64,000 nt of DNA, taken from contig JAKQSI010000067.1 of assembly GCA_029570205.1 (NCBI GenBank), forward strand, positions 59,141 through 123,140. The letters are read 5' to 3'. The stretch's first letter is position 1, and every line of letters begins with the position of its first letter. A model generated the notes under the pieces. The model saw only the letters and a program-made list of their open reading frames with translations, ran no database searches and was not told the origin of the DNA. The position numbers and the translations under genes are program-made. Source of the DNA: Candidatus Omnitrophota bacterium. GTDB taxonomy: Bacteria; Hinthialibacterota; Hinthialibacteria; Hinthialibacterales; JAKPRU01. Shown piece by piece: positions 52,201 to 61,564 of this stretch.

Positions 52201-55200
52201 ACCAGTGATCTGATCGTGAACGGACACATCGCGCCGGTCGGGACTTACCGGACGGGTCCGGACAGCGGCCCGAACAGCATGGCCGAGGTATCGGAAGGGG
52301 ATGAGATTCAGCTGGTCGCCACGTTCGGCAGTTTCAACAGCACGGGCCTGGAACGGCTTACAGCGGACTTTTCGCCCATTTATCCGCGCGACCTGTGGTC
52401 CTCTGTCAGCGATCTGGTTCCTTCGGTAACCAGCCAGGCCGGCTCGATTCTTACGGCGACCTGGACTGTTTCAACGGTGGACCTGGGGGCAGGGGGGATT
52501 TCGGAGGTAACCTTCGCGAACCTCCAGAGTATCGGGAAAACCATGATACCGCTCTCTCCCGCCGGGCTGCCGCCGGGAGTAACCCCGACCGCCCTGCCGG
52601 GTGTGCCGGGCACGCCGAAACTGACCGTTCAGGCGGGGGCCCTTCCCTCCGCGGCCACACGAATACGAATCAGCCTCCTGGATGCCGATTCTGCCTTTCC
52701 TCTAATCCCGCTCGACACCAATGAGTTCACAGTAGATACCCAGCCGCCCGAAGCGGCGGTGTCCCTGGATTCCAACCCGCCTTTCCGGATTGTGCAGGGC
52801 GCTCTGGCCGGTGTTCCCCAGCGGGTACGAGGCGGCGATATGTTGACCTGCCGGGTGGAATTCACTAATCCGCTGATCCTCCGGAATGGAAACGACTATT
52901 TCGCAGCGGGAACCTCATCGCAGAGTATTACGGCCGACCTGAGCGGTGTCGGCGGCCCGACCGCAAGCGCGGTCGCTCCCGTAATTGTCTACAGCACACC
53001 GCAAACTGGCTTGCCCACGATTTACACGGCGCAATTCGATGTCACGGTTTCAGACCAGATCGGAAAGACGGAAGTGACCTCGAAACAGCCTGTGGAATAC
53101 ACATTTTTCCTGTGGGACGATGTCGGCAATGCGCTTTCGGTTATTTCCCCCGCGACAGAAATTGCAGTAGACAATCACCCCCCCACAGTGAGTGTGGGCG
53201 CGGTAAATGTCTATCTCGTTTCCGGGACCGCTACCCGCCCCGATGGAAGCGCCATCCAAATCGGACAAAGCATTCCCACGCAATCCATGCTGTTTCCCAA
53301 TACGGCTGTTCGCATTACCGGCACAAATATCTGGGACCCGATAGACGATACGCTGGCGTTTCTGGCACGACCCGATGCCATGCGGGTGTTTTTCAGTGAC
53401 GGCGTGGGCGGATCATACCGACTGACAGATGCCTCCAGCTCCTCGCAGAATGTTTTCCCCACATTTGTTCTCACCATGCCGTCCGCCGAGCAGCTGCGGA
53501 CCACGGAGAGTTTTTCCATTGTGATTGCCGCATCGGACGCGCTGGGGAATTGTTACCAGGGCATCCCATCCCCACGGTTCCGTGTAAACGGAGCGCCGGA
53601 TATGACATTGGATGTCTATGGTCCGAGCGGAAACCCGCTCGCCCAGGATGCGGCCGGTCGGACCGTGACAATCCCCGCAGGAAAGAACAGCCGCATTCAT
53701 GTTTCCGGTTTCGATCTCGACAGGATCACCGAGATCGGGTTTGATGTCTCGCCGCCGGGCCGGTTCGATACACAATCCGCATACGGCTCACTCGGAACGA
53801 CGAATGCCACGGGGGAATTGAGCATTTCGCCTGTACTCGGCGATTTTCTCGGTCCGGGATACCTGATTGTCTCTGTGACCGATTCCACCGGTCGGTCCTC
53901 GGCGGATCGCATTACGCTGCTGGTCAACCAGCCGCCGGTGATCAGAAACATTACCTCCAGCATTTATACGGGCCAGACACTTTCGGGAACCGGCGAGGCG
54001 ATGATCGATCCACCGCTTATCTCGGAAGATCAGCGGCTGATCCTGACCATCGTGGGCCGCGACCTGAATTCCGAGAACAATCTCGTACTCTCCGCCACCG
54101 GCGCGGTATTCTCTCTGCCGAGCCTGGCAACGGCGACAGTGAATGGGCAATCCGGGATTCCGCCCGCCGGTCTTCCGATTCTTGTCGGACCGCAAAGGGG
54201 CCCATTCTCAGCGGTATTCGAACTGGGACCGACTTTCCGCACGGTGTCTCCGTTAATCGGGCAGGTTAGTCGAGAGATTCAATTGACGCTGAGCGATGGG
54301 GAACTCTCGGATACTGTGTCTCTGCCGATTACCGTGGAACACAAGCCTACGCTTCCCCAGCTCCGTGTCTCGGCAATGCGCCTGGATGGGGTTCCGATTC
54401 CCGTCAATCCTACCGTACGGGTTTCCGAAAACTCTCTCTTGACTGTGAATCTCACCGGTACGGATGTTTCCGGTGAAGCGCTGACCATGACACAAACACT
54501 CGGAACCGGCCTTGGAACATTCACAGCCACGTCCGGTACAGATTCCACACAAGGCCTGTTCACTTTCCGACCGGGACCGTTCGATGCGGATCTGCCGGAA
54601 GGATACCCGCCGTCATTGTATGATTCGCCGATTGATCCGTCTTCATTTGAATTCACGACCCGGAACGAAAGCGGCAAGGCGATCTCTACCGGATTTCAGG
54701 TAGATATTATCAATACCCCACAGGCTCCGAGTCTTGCTGTATCCGCGACCCTCAGCGGGCGGGCCATTCCGCCGGACTCGGCCACTCGCGCTGTCGTTAC
54801 AGGACAGGATGTGGTGATCCGGGCCGAGGCGGTCGATTCGGACCGGGATATTGTCTTGATTGAATTCAACGCGCCCGTTTCCGCCGGTATTCGCCAGGTG
54901 TACAGCGGATTCGGATCGGCTACCTCAGAGTTGTCTCTCACGTTTGATAAAACATTTCCGGTCGGCTGCGCGGTCCGAATCGGTGTCCGTGCCAGGGATC
55001 AGGCCTTCGGCAGTCCGTGGACGTATTACAATTTTCAGGTCGTGGAATTATCCGACCGGTTGTCGTTTCTTCTTCCGTTTCGGGGAGTTTTAACCGGCAC
55101 AACCGGCGCGGCATTTGTCGGCGCTTCCACGGAAATCACGATTCGGGAAACGGACTACCTGGACCTGATTGTCCGCACATCGAATCTCGGTCCCAGTGAA

Positions 55201-58200
55201 ACAGTGACCGTACTGGCTCGAGGCACAGCCCTGAGCGACCCGCGACTGGTCTCCGCGATATTTGCCGATCAGTCCATCATAACAGGCCACTCCCTTCCGT
55301 TCGTCGTCAGCGCCTCCGGCGAGGTCAGTACAAATTTCCGTCTCCGGCCCGGATTGCACGCGGTTCCTGCAAGCGCAACCTCGCAAACAGCTACACTCGA
55401 ATTGCAGATGACGGACGGCATTTTGTGGCAGTACCATGACCTGCGCGTCATTATCGAGAATGTTCCTACAGCGCCACAGCTGACACTCAAAGATTTGCGG
55501 ATCGACGGCGCGGTCATTCCGGTCACGCAAACTATCCAAATAGATGAACGTTCCCTGCTGACCGCCCTCGTGGAGGTAGCCGATACAGGCGCGGAATCGG
55601 TTGGATTAACCGCATCGGGGCTACCTCCGGGGGCGGAGTTCACGGCTTCCTCCGGTGTGCCGCCGGTGACCGGGACCCTGACCTGTCGCCCACCGCTGGG
55701 TGCGTTCACAGCCTCGCCGTATTCCATGGTGCTTCACGCGACTAATAACGGAGGCTTTCATGCTCAAATGCCTCTGAGCGTCACCGTTCGTCAGCGATAT
55801 CACCCGCCGAACTTACAGGTGGGGCTTACCATCAATGAAGCCACCACTCCGATAACGGAGCCGATTGCATTGGATACATTGGCCATGCTGAACCTGGTAT
55901 TCTCCGGCCTCGACACCGATCCCGACGATCGGCTGATCTTGTCCGTATCAGGAACAGTGTTTACCACCACAGATTTGGAACGTGTCGAATTTTCGGGCCA
56001 ATCCGTCCAACCGGGAACCCCGCTTCCGTTTCGTTTGGAAGGCCCTGAACCGGCGGGCAGTCTGCTTCTCTACCCGGGGGTTGTAGCGAACCTTCCGGGA
56101 CAACCCGCTAAGGAATACACGCTGGAACTCCTCCTTTCGGACGGGGTCTTTGAGGTTTCAAAAACGCTTACCCTTTCGATCACCGCCACTCATGCGCCGC
56201 CGATTGTGCGGCTGACAGCCGCGTATGTGGATGGGATTTCGGTTCCGCCGAGTAACAGCCTGACCGTTTCGGAGGGGCATGTCCTTACCGGGACCGTGAT
56301 CGCCTTCGACCCGACCGGATTGCCTCTTGCGTTTTCTGTGCGGGAAGCGAAGGGGTTGGCACAAATTCAATCCTGTACCAGTGTGGGATTTGCCACATCG
56401 GAGTTTCGTATTGCTCCCGGTCCCATTCAATCCGCCTCTTCGCCGTTAGCGATTCTCTTTACGGCCAGGAATCAACGATCCGAGACGACTGAATGGACGC
56501 TTAATATCGATATCCTCGATGTGGATTTCCCCGCACAGGCGGCCATGGAGGTCTATGTAGACGGCCGTCTTCAGAGCGCCGCGAACATATACTCTGTAAC
56601 CGCCGGGCACGGCGCAACGGCTATCGGCTATGCCTGGGACCCGGATGAACAGTCGGTCCTGCTGAATGTGGCGAATTCGCCGCCGGGAAGTGTTTTTCAA
56701 CCGCCGCTGGGATTGGACACAAAACTGGGCGCGCAACCGGCGATTGTCAGTGTCACTTTCGTTCCTCAGACCGCCGGAGAGATTCTCTCGGTTACTTTTA
56801 TCGCGGGGGACAGCCTTTCCGATATTCTCCTTGGCGACACGGCAATCGGCGCGCAATTCCTTATTCTCAGCGCCAGTGTCCCGCCGACTCTTCAACTGGA
56901 GGTCACTGTCCCCAACCCGATCTGGCTTGGGCAGAGTGTGAACCTGGTTGCCTTTGTGGATGACCCGGAAGGCGATCCGGTGACTCTACTGGCTTATTTC
57001 GACGGAAATCCGGTGGTTCAGGGACGGGACGGGTTCTCGCTGCTCAACGGTTTTTATACCCCGGGGACCGTGGGGGGCATTCTGATTTTCCAGCCCGGAC
57101 ACGCGCAACTTGGCAACCATGTCTTGACCATTGAAGCCACGGACGGGCAGGCATCTACACGAAGAGACATTCCATTGAGCATACAAGCCCCGGTCGGAAC
57201 TCCCACTCCCAGCCCGACCCCCACTCCGACAGCGGTTCCCGATACGATGCTTCTCTCCCAGGGGCACGGCGGAACCGGAACCAGCAAGCGACAGCATCGC
57301 ATTGGCGATGTCTGGCGACAGGTCCCCTTCAGCGGCTTTCAAGGGCTGACACGCGCCACGGCTGCAAAACTGAACACATCGAGGGAACGTGCCGTGAACA
57401 CCGCTGTGGCGGACATCGATGGCGATGGAGTAAAGGATATCGTTGTCGGATTCGGACCCGGCGGCGTGGGATCGAGCCAGCCCTCCATTCTGGTGGTCTG
57501 GCGGACCTTCGGCGGTCTTTCCGGCGGCCCCAAGTGGATGACTTCCAAGGGGGTCTTCTCTCCCATCTCTTCCAATGAAAAATACCGAAATCCACACGGT
57601 GCGCTGAATGTGGCCGCCGGGAACTTCGCCGGATATGGCCTGCCGATGATCGCTGCCGCACAGGGACTCGGCGGCAGCCATCAAATCCGCATTTTGCAAT
57701 ATACTCCGAATCCTCCCCCCAACGGGAAACTGGAAACGCTTGGCACGATCCGTGGCCTGCACGAGGAAGCGCTCTGGGGGAATGGATCGGGAGGTGTAGC
57801 TGTTGCCGCGGGGGATGTGAATCAGGACGGCCTGGATGAATTGGTTGTGGGACAAATGAACGGTGAAGGTGCGACCACACTGTTCCAGGCGCTTCTGCTG
57901 AAATGGGATGTGGAAACCGGTCAGGTGGTCCTCGCCGGGTACACTCCGCCTGCGGAGGCGTTTCCCATCGAGCAGCACGGCCTTGGCGGCGTGAATCTCG
58001 CCGTTGGGGATGTCGACGAAGACGGGCAAAATGAAATCATCGCCGCGACTGCCGGATATACCGATGAGGGAGCGAAGAATTTCCTCCGGGTATTTCGTGC
58101 GGAACTCAATCCGGATGGTTCCATCCGCGAAATTGTGCCGATTACCCAACCGGTGCAGGTGTTCGGCGCGGTGCAGAATCCCTCCGGCGGGATCGACATT

Positions 58201-58461
58201 GCGGCGGGGAATCTCGATTCGGATTGGGCGGATGAACTTCTGATTGGGACCCAGGCCATCCTGAATCTTAACCTTGAAACCGGCGGCGTTACATTTGACT
58301 GCGTTCCTCCTCGCGACCTGGTGAAAGGGATCAATTTTCACTTCGACGAGAACGGCGAGTTCACAGGTATCTCCGAGGCACGATCACCCTTTGTGGCCTA
58401 CGATGGTGTGAACCTGCCCACCTCCGGCGCAGTAAATGTGGAGTTTTATCCGGCGGAGTGA
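49237..58461 (+). CDS. Giant secreted NHL / Ig-like / FG-GAP repeat protein (3,074 residues)
   Basis: Starts at an ATG after AAGGAAGGA; signal peptide MFGIVGILAGLILIVPARAQ. Residues ~27-690 hold about eleven NHL-type blades with the recurring AGTGxxGYxGDG and LxIADTxNHRIR phrases, enough for nearly two propellers. Residues ~700-2650 are beta-rich, Ig/cadherin-like; several units open with hxxhxDGxxIPxxxxIxVxExxLLT (near 1709, 1832, 2082, 2193, 2326, 2437). A Thr-Pro linker (TPTPSPTPTPTAVPD, ~2655-2668) leads to five FG-GAP/VCBS-like repeats (VADIDGDGVKDIVVGFG; AAGDVNQDGLDELVVG; VGDVDEDGQNEIIAA). No sorting tail is visible. Probably an exported adhesin or matrix protein; that is inference. GC and codon style resemble the neighbours. 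Confidence 0.85.
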   Translation: MSGVSFRMFGIVGILAGLILIVPARAQVIETVAGTGAKSFGGDGVPPTLSGLSYPSGIAFDATGRLLIADTENHRIRYVANNLIQTMIGTGVAGWSDSATLALEVPIHSPIDVLPLSNGSVVFSDAGNHRIRIMNPSGVVSTLVGDGTPAVAGDGQCGTQASVLQPVGLVTDATGNLFWAEEHRVRVLENNIVRTIAGTGVAGYAGDGSPPLEAQFNTISDLAVQPGGGIFVADTYNHRVRLISPGWTQVNAYAGNGIKGDTVAGVTATIAMLDTPVALTLDHLNQLIIANVGTRLLVRIRQDGLTARFFITENTEQPFVAAGLTRDSTGDTYYSQGYSYVTVYTGATGTPTPRELPFAGIGIASYGGEAVPAGLAFLATPSFIVVDPTGQLVFSDTGVNRVRQIDSSGIVRTIAGNGLASGSVSDGSLAIDIPVSSPIGLGYDATGNLYVAENGRHVIRRFTPEYNSLAYRAVGSGTQGYATGTTLTAYLNSPAGLAVGSTGVLVFADQMNHRVRSAEPSGSIADLAGNGTATYAGDLGPGILASLHTPTGVYRDSSGRTLIADTFNNRIRVLSPDGIITTLAGTGSAGYSGDSIPAVSAELKAPSHAIGDASGNIYIADTQNHRIRKISTDGKISTVAGTGTAGYNGDGDQAIFSQLNQPFGLLLNASGNLLIVDRGNGRIRKVDFAHLDPSLVNPPSNKSANAPGSVTLTVLDSGNGTVVPGRVKQGGQVRAEFRLFDKSASGAPVVVSAGWSRFAGTFVPDSLLVAGNPTPATVTENGIEFNVENRSLSDVSCVFEVGNAPSTAFALGTVVIVDATDHGADFRSITSYDPDNVFWTGAAEAGVVSTTLEIDNTAPAILSSQALVSRDNGSTYQPIVFPSLNSGDILLIHVFVQSDSLSELHHDLVQQFNSGTIRFENIIDGTSVVEAGSAGSSVFNATVSARVTATALPITPRKIHLTFADEVGNQTQTQIVELGVKTAGPSLITSDLIVNGHIAPVGTYRTGPDSGPNSMAEVSEGDEIQLVATFGSFNSTGLERLTADFSPIYPRDLWSSVSDLVPSVTSQAGSILTATWTVSTVDLGAGGISEVTFANLQSIGKTMIPLSPAGLPPGVTPTALPGVPGTPKLTVQAGALPSAATRIRISLLDADSAFPLIPLDTNEFTVDTQPPEAAVSLDSNPPFRIVQGALAGVPQRVRGGDMLTCRVEFTNPLILRNGNDYFAAGTSSQSITADLSGVGGPTASAVAPVIVYSTPQTGLPTIYTAQFDVTVSDQIGKTEVTSKQPVEYTFFLWDDVGNALSVISPATEIAVDNHPPTVSVGAVNVYLVSGTATRPDGSAIQIGQSIPTQSMLFPNTAVRITGTNIWDPIDDTLAFLARPDAMRVFFSDGVGGSYRLTDASSSSQNVFPTFVLTMPSAEQLRTTESFSIVIAASDALGNCYQGIPSPRFRVNGAPDMTLDVYGPSGNPLAQDAAGRTVTIPAGKNSRIHVSGFDLDRITEIGFDVSPPGRFDTQSAYGSLGTTNATGELSISPVLGDFLGPGYLIVSVTDSTGRSSADRITLLVNQPPVIRNITSSIYTGQTLSGTGEAMIDPPLISEDQRLILTIVGRDLNSENNLVLSATGAVFSLPSLATATVNGQSGIPPAGLPILVGPQRGPFSAVFELGPTFRTVSPLIGQVSREIQLTLSDGELSDTVSLPITVEHKPTLPQLRVSAMRLDGVPIPVNPTVRVSENSLLTVNLTGTDVSGEALTMTQTLGTGLGTFTATSGTDSTQGLFTFRPGPFDADLPEGYPPSLYDSPIDPSSFEFTTRNESGKAISTGFQVDIINTPQAPSLAVSATLSGRAIPPDSATRAVVTGQDVVIRAEAVDSDRDIVLIEFNAPVSAGIRQVYSGFGSATSELSLTFDKTFPVGCAVRIGVRARDQAFGSPWTYYNFQVVELSDRLSFLLPFRGVLTGTTGAAFVGASTEITIRETDYLDLIVRTSNLGPSETVTVLARGTALSDPRLVSAIFADQSIITGHSLPFVVSASGEVSTNFRLRPGLHAVPASATSQTATLELQMTDGILWQYHDLRVIIENVPTAPQLTLKDLRIDGAVIPVTQTIQIDERSLLTALVEVADTGAESVGLTASGLPPGAEFTASSGVPPVTGTLTCRPPLGAFTASPYSMVLHATNNGGFHAQMPLSVTVRQRYHPPNLQVGLTINEATTPITEPIALDTLAMLNLVFSGLDTDPDDRLILSVSGTVFTTTDLERVEFSGQSVQPGTPLPFRLEGPEPAGSLLLYPGVVANLPGQPAKEYTLELLLSDGVFEVSKTLTLSITATHAPPIVRLTAAYVDGISVPPSNSLTVSEGHVLTGTVIAFDPTGLPLAFSVREAKGLAQIQSCTSVGFATSEFRIAPGPIQSASSPLAILFTARNQRSETTEWTLNIDILDVDFPAQAAMEVYVDGRLQSAANIYSVTAGHGATAIGYAWDPDEQSVLLNVANSPPGSVFQPPLGLDTKLGAQPAIVSVTFVPQTAGEILSVTFIAGDSLSDILLGDTAIGAQFLILSASVPPTLQLEVTVPNPIWLGQSVNLVAFVDDPEGDPVTLLAYFDGNPVVQGRDGFSLLNGFYTPGTVGGILIFQPGHAQLGNHVLTIEATDGQASTRRDIPLSIQAPVGTPTPSPTPTPTAVPDTMLLSQGHGGTGTSKRQHRIGDVWRQVPFSGFQGLTRATAAKLNTSRERAVNTAVADIDGDGVKDIVVGFGPGGVGSSQPSILVVWRTFGGLSGGPKWMTSKGVFSPISSNEKYRNPHGALNVAAGNFAGYGLPMIAAAQGLGGSHQIRILQYTPNPPPNGKLETLGTIRGLHEEALWGNGSGGVAVAAGDVNQDGLDELVVGQMNGEGATTLFQALLLKWDVETGQVVLAGYTPPAEAFPIEQHGLGGVNLAVGDVDEDGQNEIIAATAGYTDEGAKNFLRVFRAELNPDGSIREIVPITQPVQVFGAVQNPSGGIDIAAGNLDSDWADELLIGTQAILNLNLETGGVTFDCVPPRDLVKGINFHFDENGEFTGISEARSPFVAYDGVNLPTSGAVNVEFYPAE

Positions 58462-58468
58462 GAATAAG

Positions 58469-58633
58469 ATGAAAGTATATTACGATGGCGAAGCAGATGT
58501 CCTCTACCTGGAGTTCGGTAAGGAGACTCCGGACGGTGTTATTGAACTTTCGGAAGGTGTCAATCTCGATACCACTTCCGAAAAAAGAATCGTAGGCGTG
58601 GAAATCCTGAACGCCTCGAAAAGATCGACTTGA
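58469..58633 (+). CDS. DUF2283-family small protein
   Basis: A 54-residue protein, MKVYYDGEADVLYLEFGK..., that matches the DUF2283 pattern (YDxEADVLYIxF...V.LD...VVGIEIL). Function unknown; such genes often stand near toxin-antitoxin or repeat regions. GGAG precedes the ATG by ten bases and lies inside the end of the giant gene, eight bases after whose stop it starts. Confidence 0.8.
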   Translation: MKVYYDGEADVLYLEFGKETPDGVIELSEGVNLDTTSEKRIVGVEILNASKRST

Positions 58634-58678
58634 CAACAATCCTCTCATACAGGCTTGATTTGCACAAAGCGGGGGCTG

Positions 58679-60655
58679 CTATTCCATCACCCGGAACAAA
58701 TCCGCTTCGCACATCAGGTAAAGTGTCCCGTCGGGAATACAGGCAATGACCCTGATCCGATCCGGAGCCTCGCCGATTGTCTCCATTCGATCGGTAGATG
58801 GATCAAGCTGGACTAAATGTTTACCGCAACCGAAAATCAACTTGCCGTTCCGTATAATCATCCGTGGGGTAGTAATGGGGTTGTCCATCAGGATCGAGCC
58901 GGAAAACTTGTTGGATTTCCGGTCATAGATCATTAGTTTTTCACCGAGATTGACATAGACCTTGCCGGATCCGGGTAACACGGTAATCGGACCAATTCCC
59001 CGTTTTTGATTGAACGCTTCCTGGAATACAACCTTTTTCTCCTGAATATCCCATACTCCGAAATGGACCGGCGGATCGCTGCTCGGCAGGCCGTTCGCGG
59101 AAAGTGAGGTTCCGAAGTAAATGTATTTCTCGTCCAGGTCCATGGATTCAATGGCCTGTTCCGCAATTGGATTGGGCCAAATCTCGGTTTCGCCGGTTTC
59201 CGCGTTTGTTCTGGCGATACAGCCGCCACGAGCCCCATAGTGGGCCATCCAGCCTGAGTAGAGAAACCCGTCCGGTCCGCAGATCATTCCGCCGGTGGGC
59301 CGGATGTATTCGGGACGAACACTGGCTAATGGTTTTGGATTGACATGATTGCGCTGATCCCACGGCAGGGCGGGATCGTACACGGTGATATCTCCGCCGG
59401 AATACGAGACCGCATAGACCTTGCCGTCCTTAAACGTAACATCGTACACCTCGCCGCCGCTGTCGCAGATCATACCCGTATTCGTGAATTCCTTCGTGGC
59501 GGTGTCATACCAGAACAGAGTTTGGCCGAAATGCGGGCCACCCCAGAGCCGCCCCCGCGCATCGGCCTCCAGGAAAAGCGAGGGCCGCCCTCGTGACTCG
59601 ACCGGAATGGGCCGGATATCCGCTTCTTCCGCGCCCGGCTTGACAATGAAATAATCCTGGCCGCTGACACCCAATAACGTGCCGTCTTTGGCGACACCAT
59701 ACAAATGCCCCGGGAGTTTCGCCCGGCTCAGCAACTGGGGCTGACGGTCTTTCTTCGGATCCAGCCGATAAATCTCACCCTGCCGCGTGAGGATCAGAGA
59801 ATCCTTATACGGCATGGTAGAAAACAAACCCCATCCTTCCTGGTTGCAAATAGTCCTTATCCAGGAGGGAAGTCGGCTGTCCGTGGGATCATCCTCAGGT
59901 CTCCAAAGGTCGGCCCCTTTCCAGTAGCGAAGACCCTGATTCGGGATGGAAGCGATGAGAAAATCATCCGGGGGACAAGGCACACAGACAGCCGTTCCGA
60001 TTTCCTCTCCTTCTTTGAGACCGCGCAGGGGGCTAAAGGTTTTTGTAGCCGGATCGAAAACCAGCGTGGTGGGTTTGTCCATGGAAAATGAGCAAACGAT
60101 TTTGCCGCCGGGGGCCGGATAAACATAGCGAAGGTACAGATTCGGCGGTGCGGGTGCGCCACAGTCCTCCACTTCATAGGTCTCCAGATCCAGCGCACCC
60201 AATTTGCCTCCCGGATACGTGCCGCCGTAGACACGCCCATCGCCGCCGAGCGCGAGGTTCCAGATATATTGTTCTCCTCTAAAGTCCGCGACTTTGATGA
60301 ATGCTTTCTTGTTCAAATCGAACACCATGAACACGCCGTCATAAAAGGTTCCGACGATAATCCGGTCGCCGGGAACCTCCAGCAGCGCCCAGGCCCCTGC
60401 GCCCGCCGGCGCGGGAAACATCTCGCCGGTGTTGTTCTCAAAATCGATATAGAGCAGTTCGCAGCCACGCGTTTCATTGTCATTGGCGAGAACAAACCGT
60501 TCGCGTCCGTCCTGTCGATCCGTGACAACAATTCCCGCCAGGACCTGCTTGGCGCGGCATGGTTGTCCCAAAGGCTCCAGCGATGCGGCATACACGCCGC
60601 TGGAAATGAAACCGAGACATACACCGACCCATACGAATCTGAGACGACGAAACAT
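58679..60655 (-). CDS. Secreted beta-propeller-like protein (658 residues)
   Basis: AGGAG precedes the ATG at 60655; signal peptide FVWVGVCLGFISSGVYAAS. The body is made of repeated blades, e.g. IWNLALGGDGRVYGGTYPGGKLGALDLETYEVEDCG, RLWGGPHFGQTLFWYDTATKEFTNTG, GKVYAVSYSGGDITVYDP and GPITVLPGSGKVYVNLGEKLMIYDRKSN (pieces of each listed in order). This suggests one or two propellers of PQQ/NHL-like type. No catalytic residues recognised. Similar in style to the 516-residue protein at 26916. Periplasmic or extracellular; function unknown. Confidence 0.7.
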   Translation of the reverse strand: MFRRLRFVWVGVCLGFISSGVYAASLEPLGQPCRAKQVLAGIVVTDRQDGRERFVLANDNETRGCELLYIDFENNTGEMFPAPAGAGAWALLEVPGDRIIVGTFYDGVFMVFDLNKKAFIKVADFRGEQYIWNLALGGDGRVYGGTYPGGKLGALDLETYEVEDCGAPAPPNLYLRYVYPAPGGKIVCSFSMDKPTTLVFDPATKTFSPLRGLKEGEEIGTAVCVPCPPDDFLIASIPNQGLRYWKGADLWRPEDDPTDSRLPSWIRTICNQEGWGLFSTMPYKDSLILTRQGEIYRLDPKKDRQPQLLSRAKLPGHLYGVAKDGTLLGVSGQDYFIVKPGAEEADIRPIPVESRGRPSLFLEADARGRLWGGPHFGQTLFWYDTATKEFTNTGMICDSGGEVYDVTFKDGKVYAVSYSGGDITVYDPALPWDQRNHVNPKPLASVRPEYIRPTGGMICGPDGFLYSGWMAHYGARGGCIARTNAETGETEIWPNPIAEQAIESMDLDEKYIYFGTSLSANGLPSSDPPVHFGVWDIQEKKVVFQEAFNQKRGIGPITVLPGSGKVYVNLGEKLMIYDRKSNKFSGSILMDNPITTPRMIIRNGKLIFGCGKHLVQLDPSTDRMETIGEAPDRIRVIACIPDGTLYLMCEADLFRVME

Positions 60656-60889
60656 GGCTATCTCCTCTTTTCTTGAAAGATGCAGCCTGAGATCACTTAA
60701 CTAAAAGCATACACGCTTGCGATATCGCGCGCTATGATGAGGTTTCAAATCGGGAAGGCGCGTCCCGGAGTCGGCAAACTGCCCACGCCCGTGACTATGA
60801 ACATAGAATGTGTCTGCATGGCCGTTGCCGCGCATTATGAAGGGCACATCGATTACGATATACTATATACCGAGAATGTGGAGGTAACC

Positions 60890-61222
60890 ATGGCAGGAAA
60901 AACCTCCCTGGGATCAGCCATGAAATCATCCCAACGCCAGGTTGACTCTTCCGGGCCGACAGCCGGACGTCCGGTCTCGCGCGGACGAAAGAAGCCCAGG
61001 ACTCCCCGTCCGCCTTTGCGGTCGTATTTGATTCTGACAGGGATTATTCTTTTCTTTGTGGCTCTGGCGGTGGCGTGGACCATTCTCAATCAAATGTTTC
61101 CGTTGGTTCCGCCGGAGGCTGCGCTGGAGGCCGAAACACCGACGCCCACACGGACTCCTTTCCCAAGCCTTCTCTTTCGCGAGCTCCGAAGCAAAGAGAC
61201 CCCGAGTGTGTATGAGGAATAA
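60890..61222 (+). CDS. Small bitopic membrane protein with basic N terminus
   Basis: A 110-residue protein from the ATG at 60890, right behind GGAGG. A Ser/Arg/Pro-rich basic segment (~1-45, GRKKPRTPRPPLR) is followed by one transmembrane helix (SYLILTGIILFFVALAVAWTIL) and a Thr-Pro-rich outer segment (EAETPTPTRTPFPS). I do not recognise it. The frame is open for 52 codons upstream, which I ignore because of the strong ribosome binding site. Confidence 0.6.
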   Translation: MAGKTSLGSAMKSSQRQVDSSGPTAGRPVSRGRKKPRTPRPPLRSYLILTGIILFFVALAVAWTILNQMFPLVPPEAALEAETPTPTRTPFPSLLFRELRSKETPSVYEE

Positions 61223-61481
61223 GGAGTCCAACGTCCCACCATGGCCCGAATGGACTCAAGCCCCTCTCCGCCAAGACCGGCCGTCGCCCTGAATCTGTCG
61301 AAGGGGGAGATACAAACACCAAGCCCTCTCCCCCGAAGATCGGGCGAGACACAAAGTGGGCTGAAATGCTGCACGTTTTTTTTGCCCACCTTGGTCTCCC
61401 CCGTTCTTTGAGTACGCAGTAGCTATGGCCCGGCAGCATCGCTGTCAAACACTTTAGCGGCAATCGACACCCCCCCCGTCA

Positions 61482-61499
61482 TTCCGGCGAAAGCCGGAA
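61482..61499. repeat. TTCCGGC-GAAA-GCCGGAA hairpin of a widespread repeat
   Basis: Perfect 7-base stem closed by a GAAA tetraloop, in the context cgtcattccggcgaaagccgg. The sequence CATTCCxGCGAAAGCxGGAATCC is a repeat core seen in many bacteria (dRS3-like in Neisseria). Only one full copy is seen in this window. Confidence 0.6.
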
Positions 61500-61510
61500 G
61501 CCAGGCTTCT

Positions 61511-61543
61511 CGGCAGGCTCCGCGAGAGAGACGGAGCCTGCCG
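61511..61543. terminator. Perfect 12-base hairpin after the HEAT-repeat gene
   Basis: CGGCAGGCTCCG, a 9-base loop, and CGGAGCCTGCCG form a perfect stem 21 bases after the minus-strand stop at 61565. No T-run follows on either strand, so if it terminates, it needs Rho or acts as an RNA-stabilising end; it may also be part of the adjacent repeat. Confidence 0.4.
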
Positions 61544-61564
61544 CGTTAATCACAGTAGACTGCC

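Larger units (their letters stand above)
61223..61564. other. Intergenic stretch built largely of repeats and hairpins
   Basis: No gene is supported. It contains a third copy, with one mismatch, of the CCCCGA-AGA-TCGGG hairpin (61326-61347), a T8 run at 61376-61383, and the two strong hairpins listed next. It separates two convergent genes, so some of these structures may serve as bidirectional terminators. Confidence 0.5.

Noticed and set aside
56986..58341. 451-codon minus-strand frame opposite the C-terminal region of the giant protein
   Set aside because: Opposite strand of the FG-GAP repeats; repeat-derived, without start signals.
61373..61400. T8 run with GTGGGC/GCCCAC arms as a Rho-independent terminator
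   Set aside because: The T-run lies inside the loop between the arms, not after the stem, so it lacks terminator geometry.
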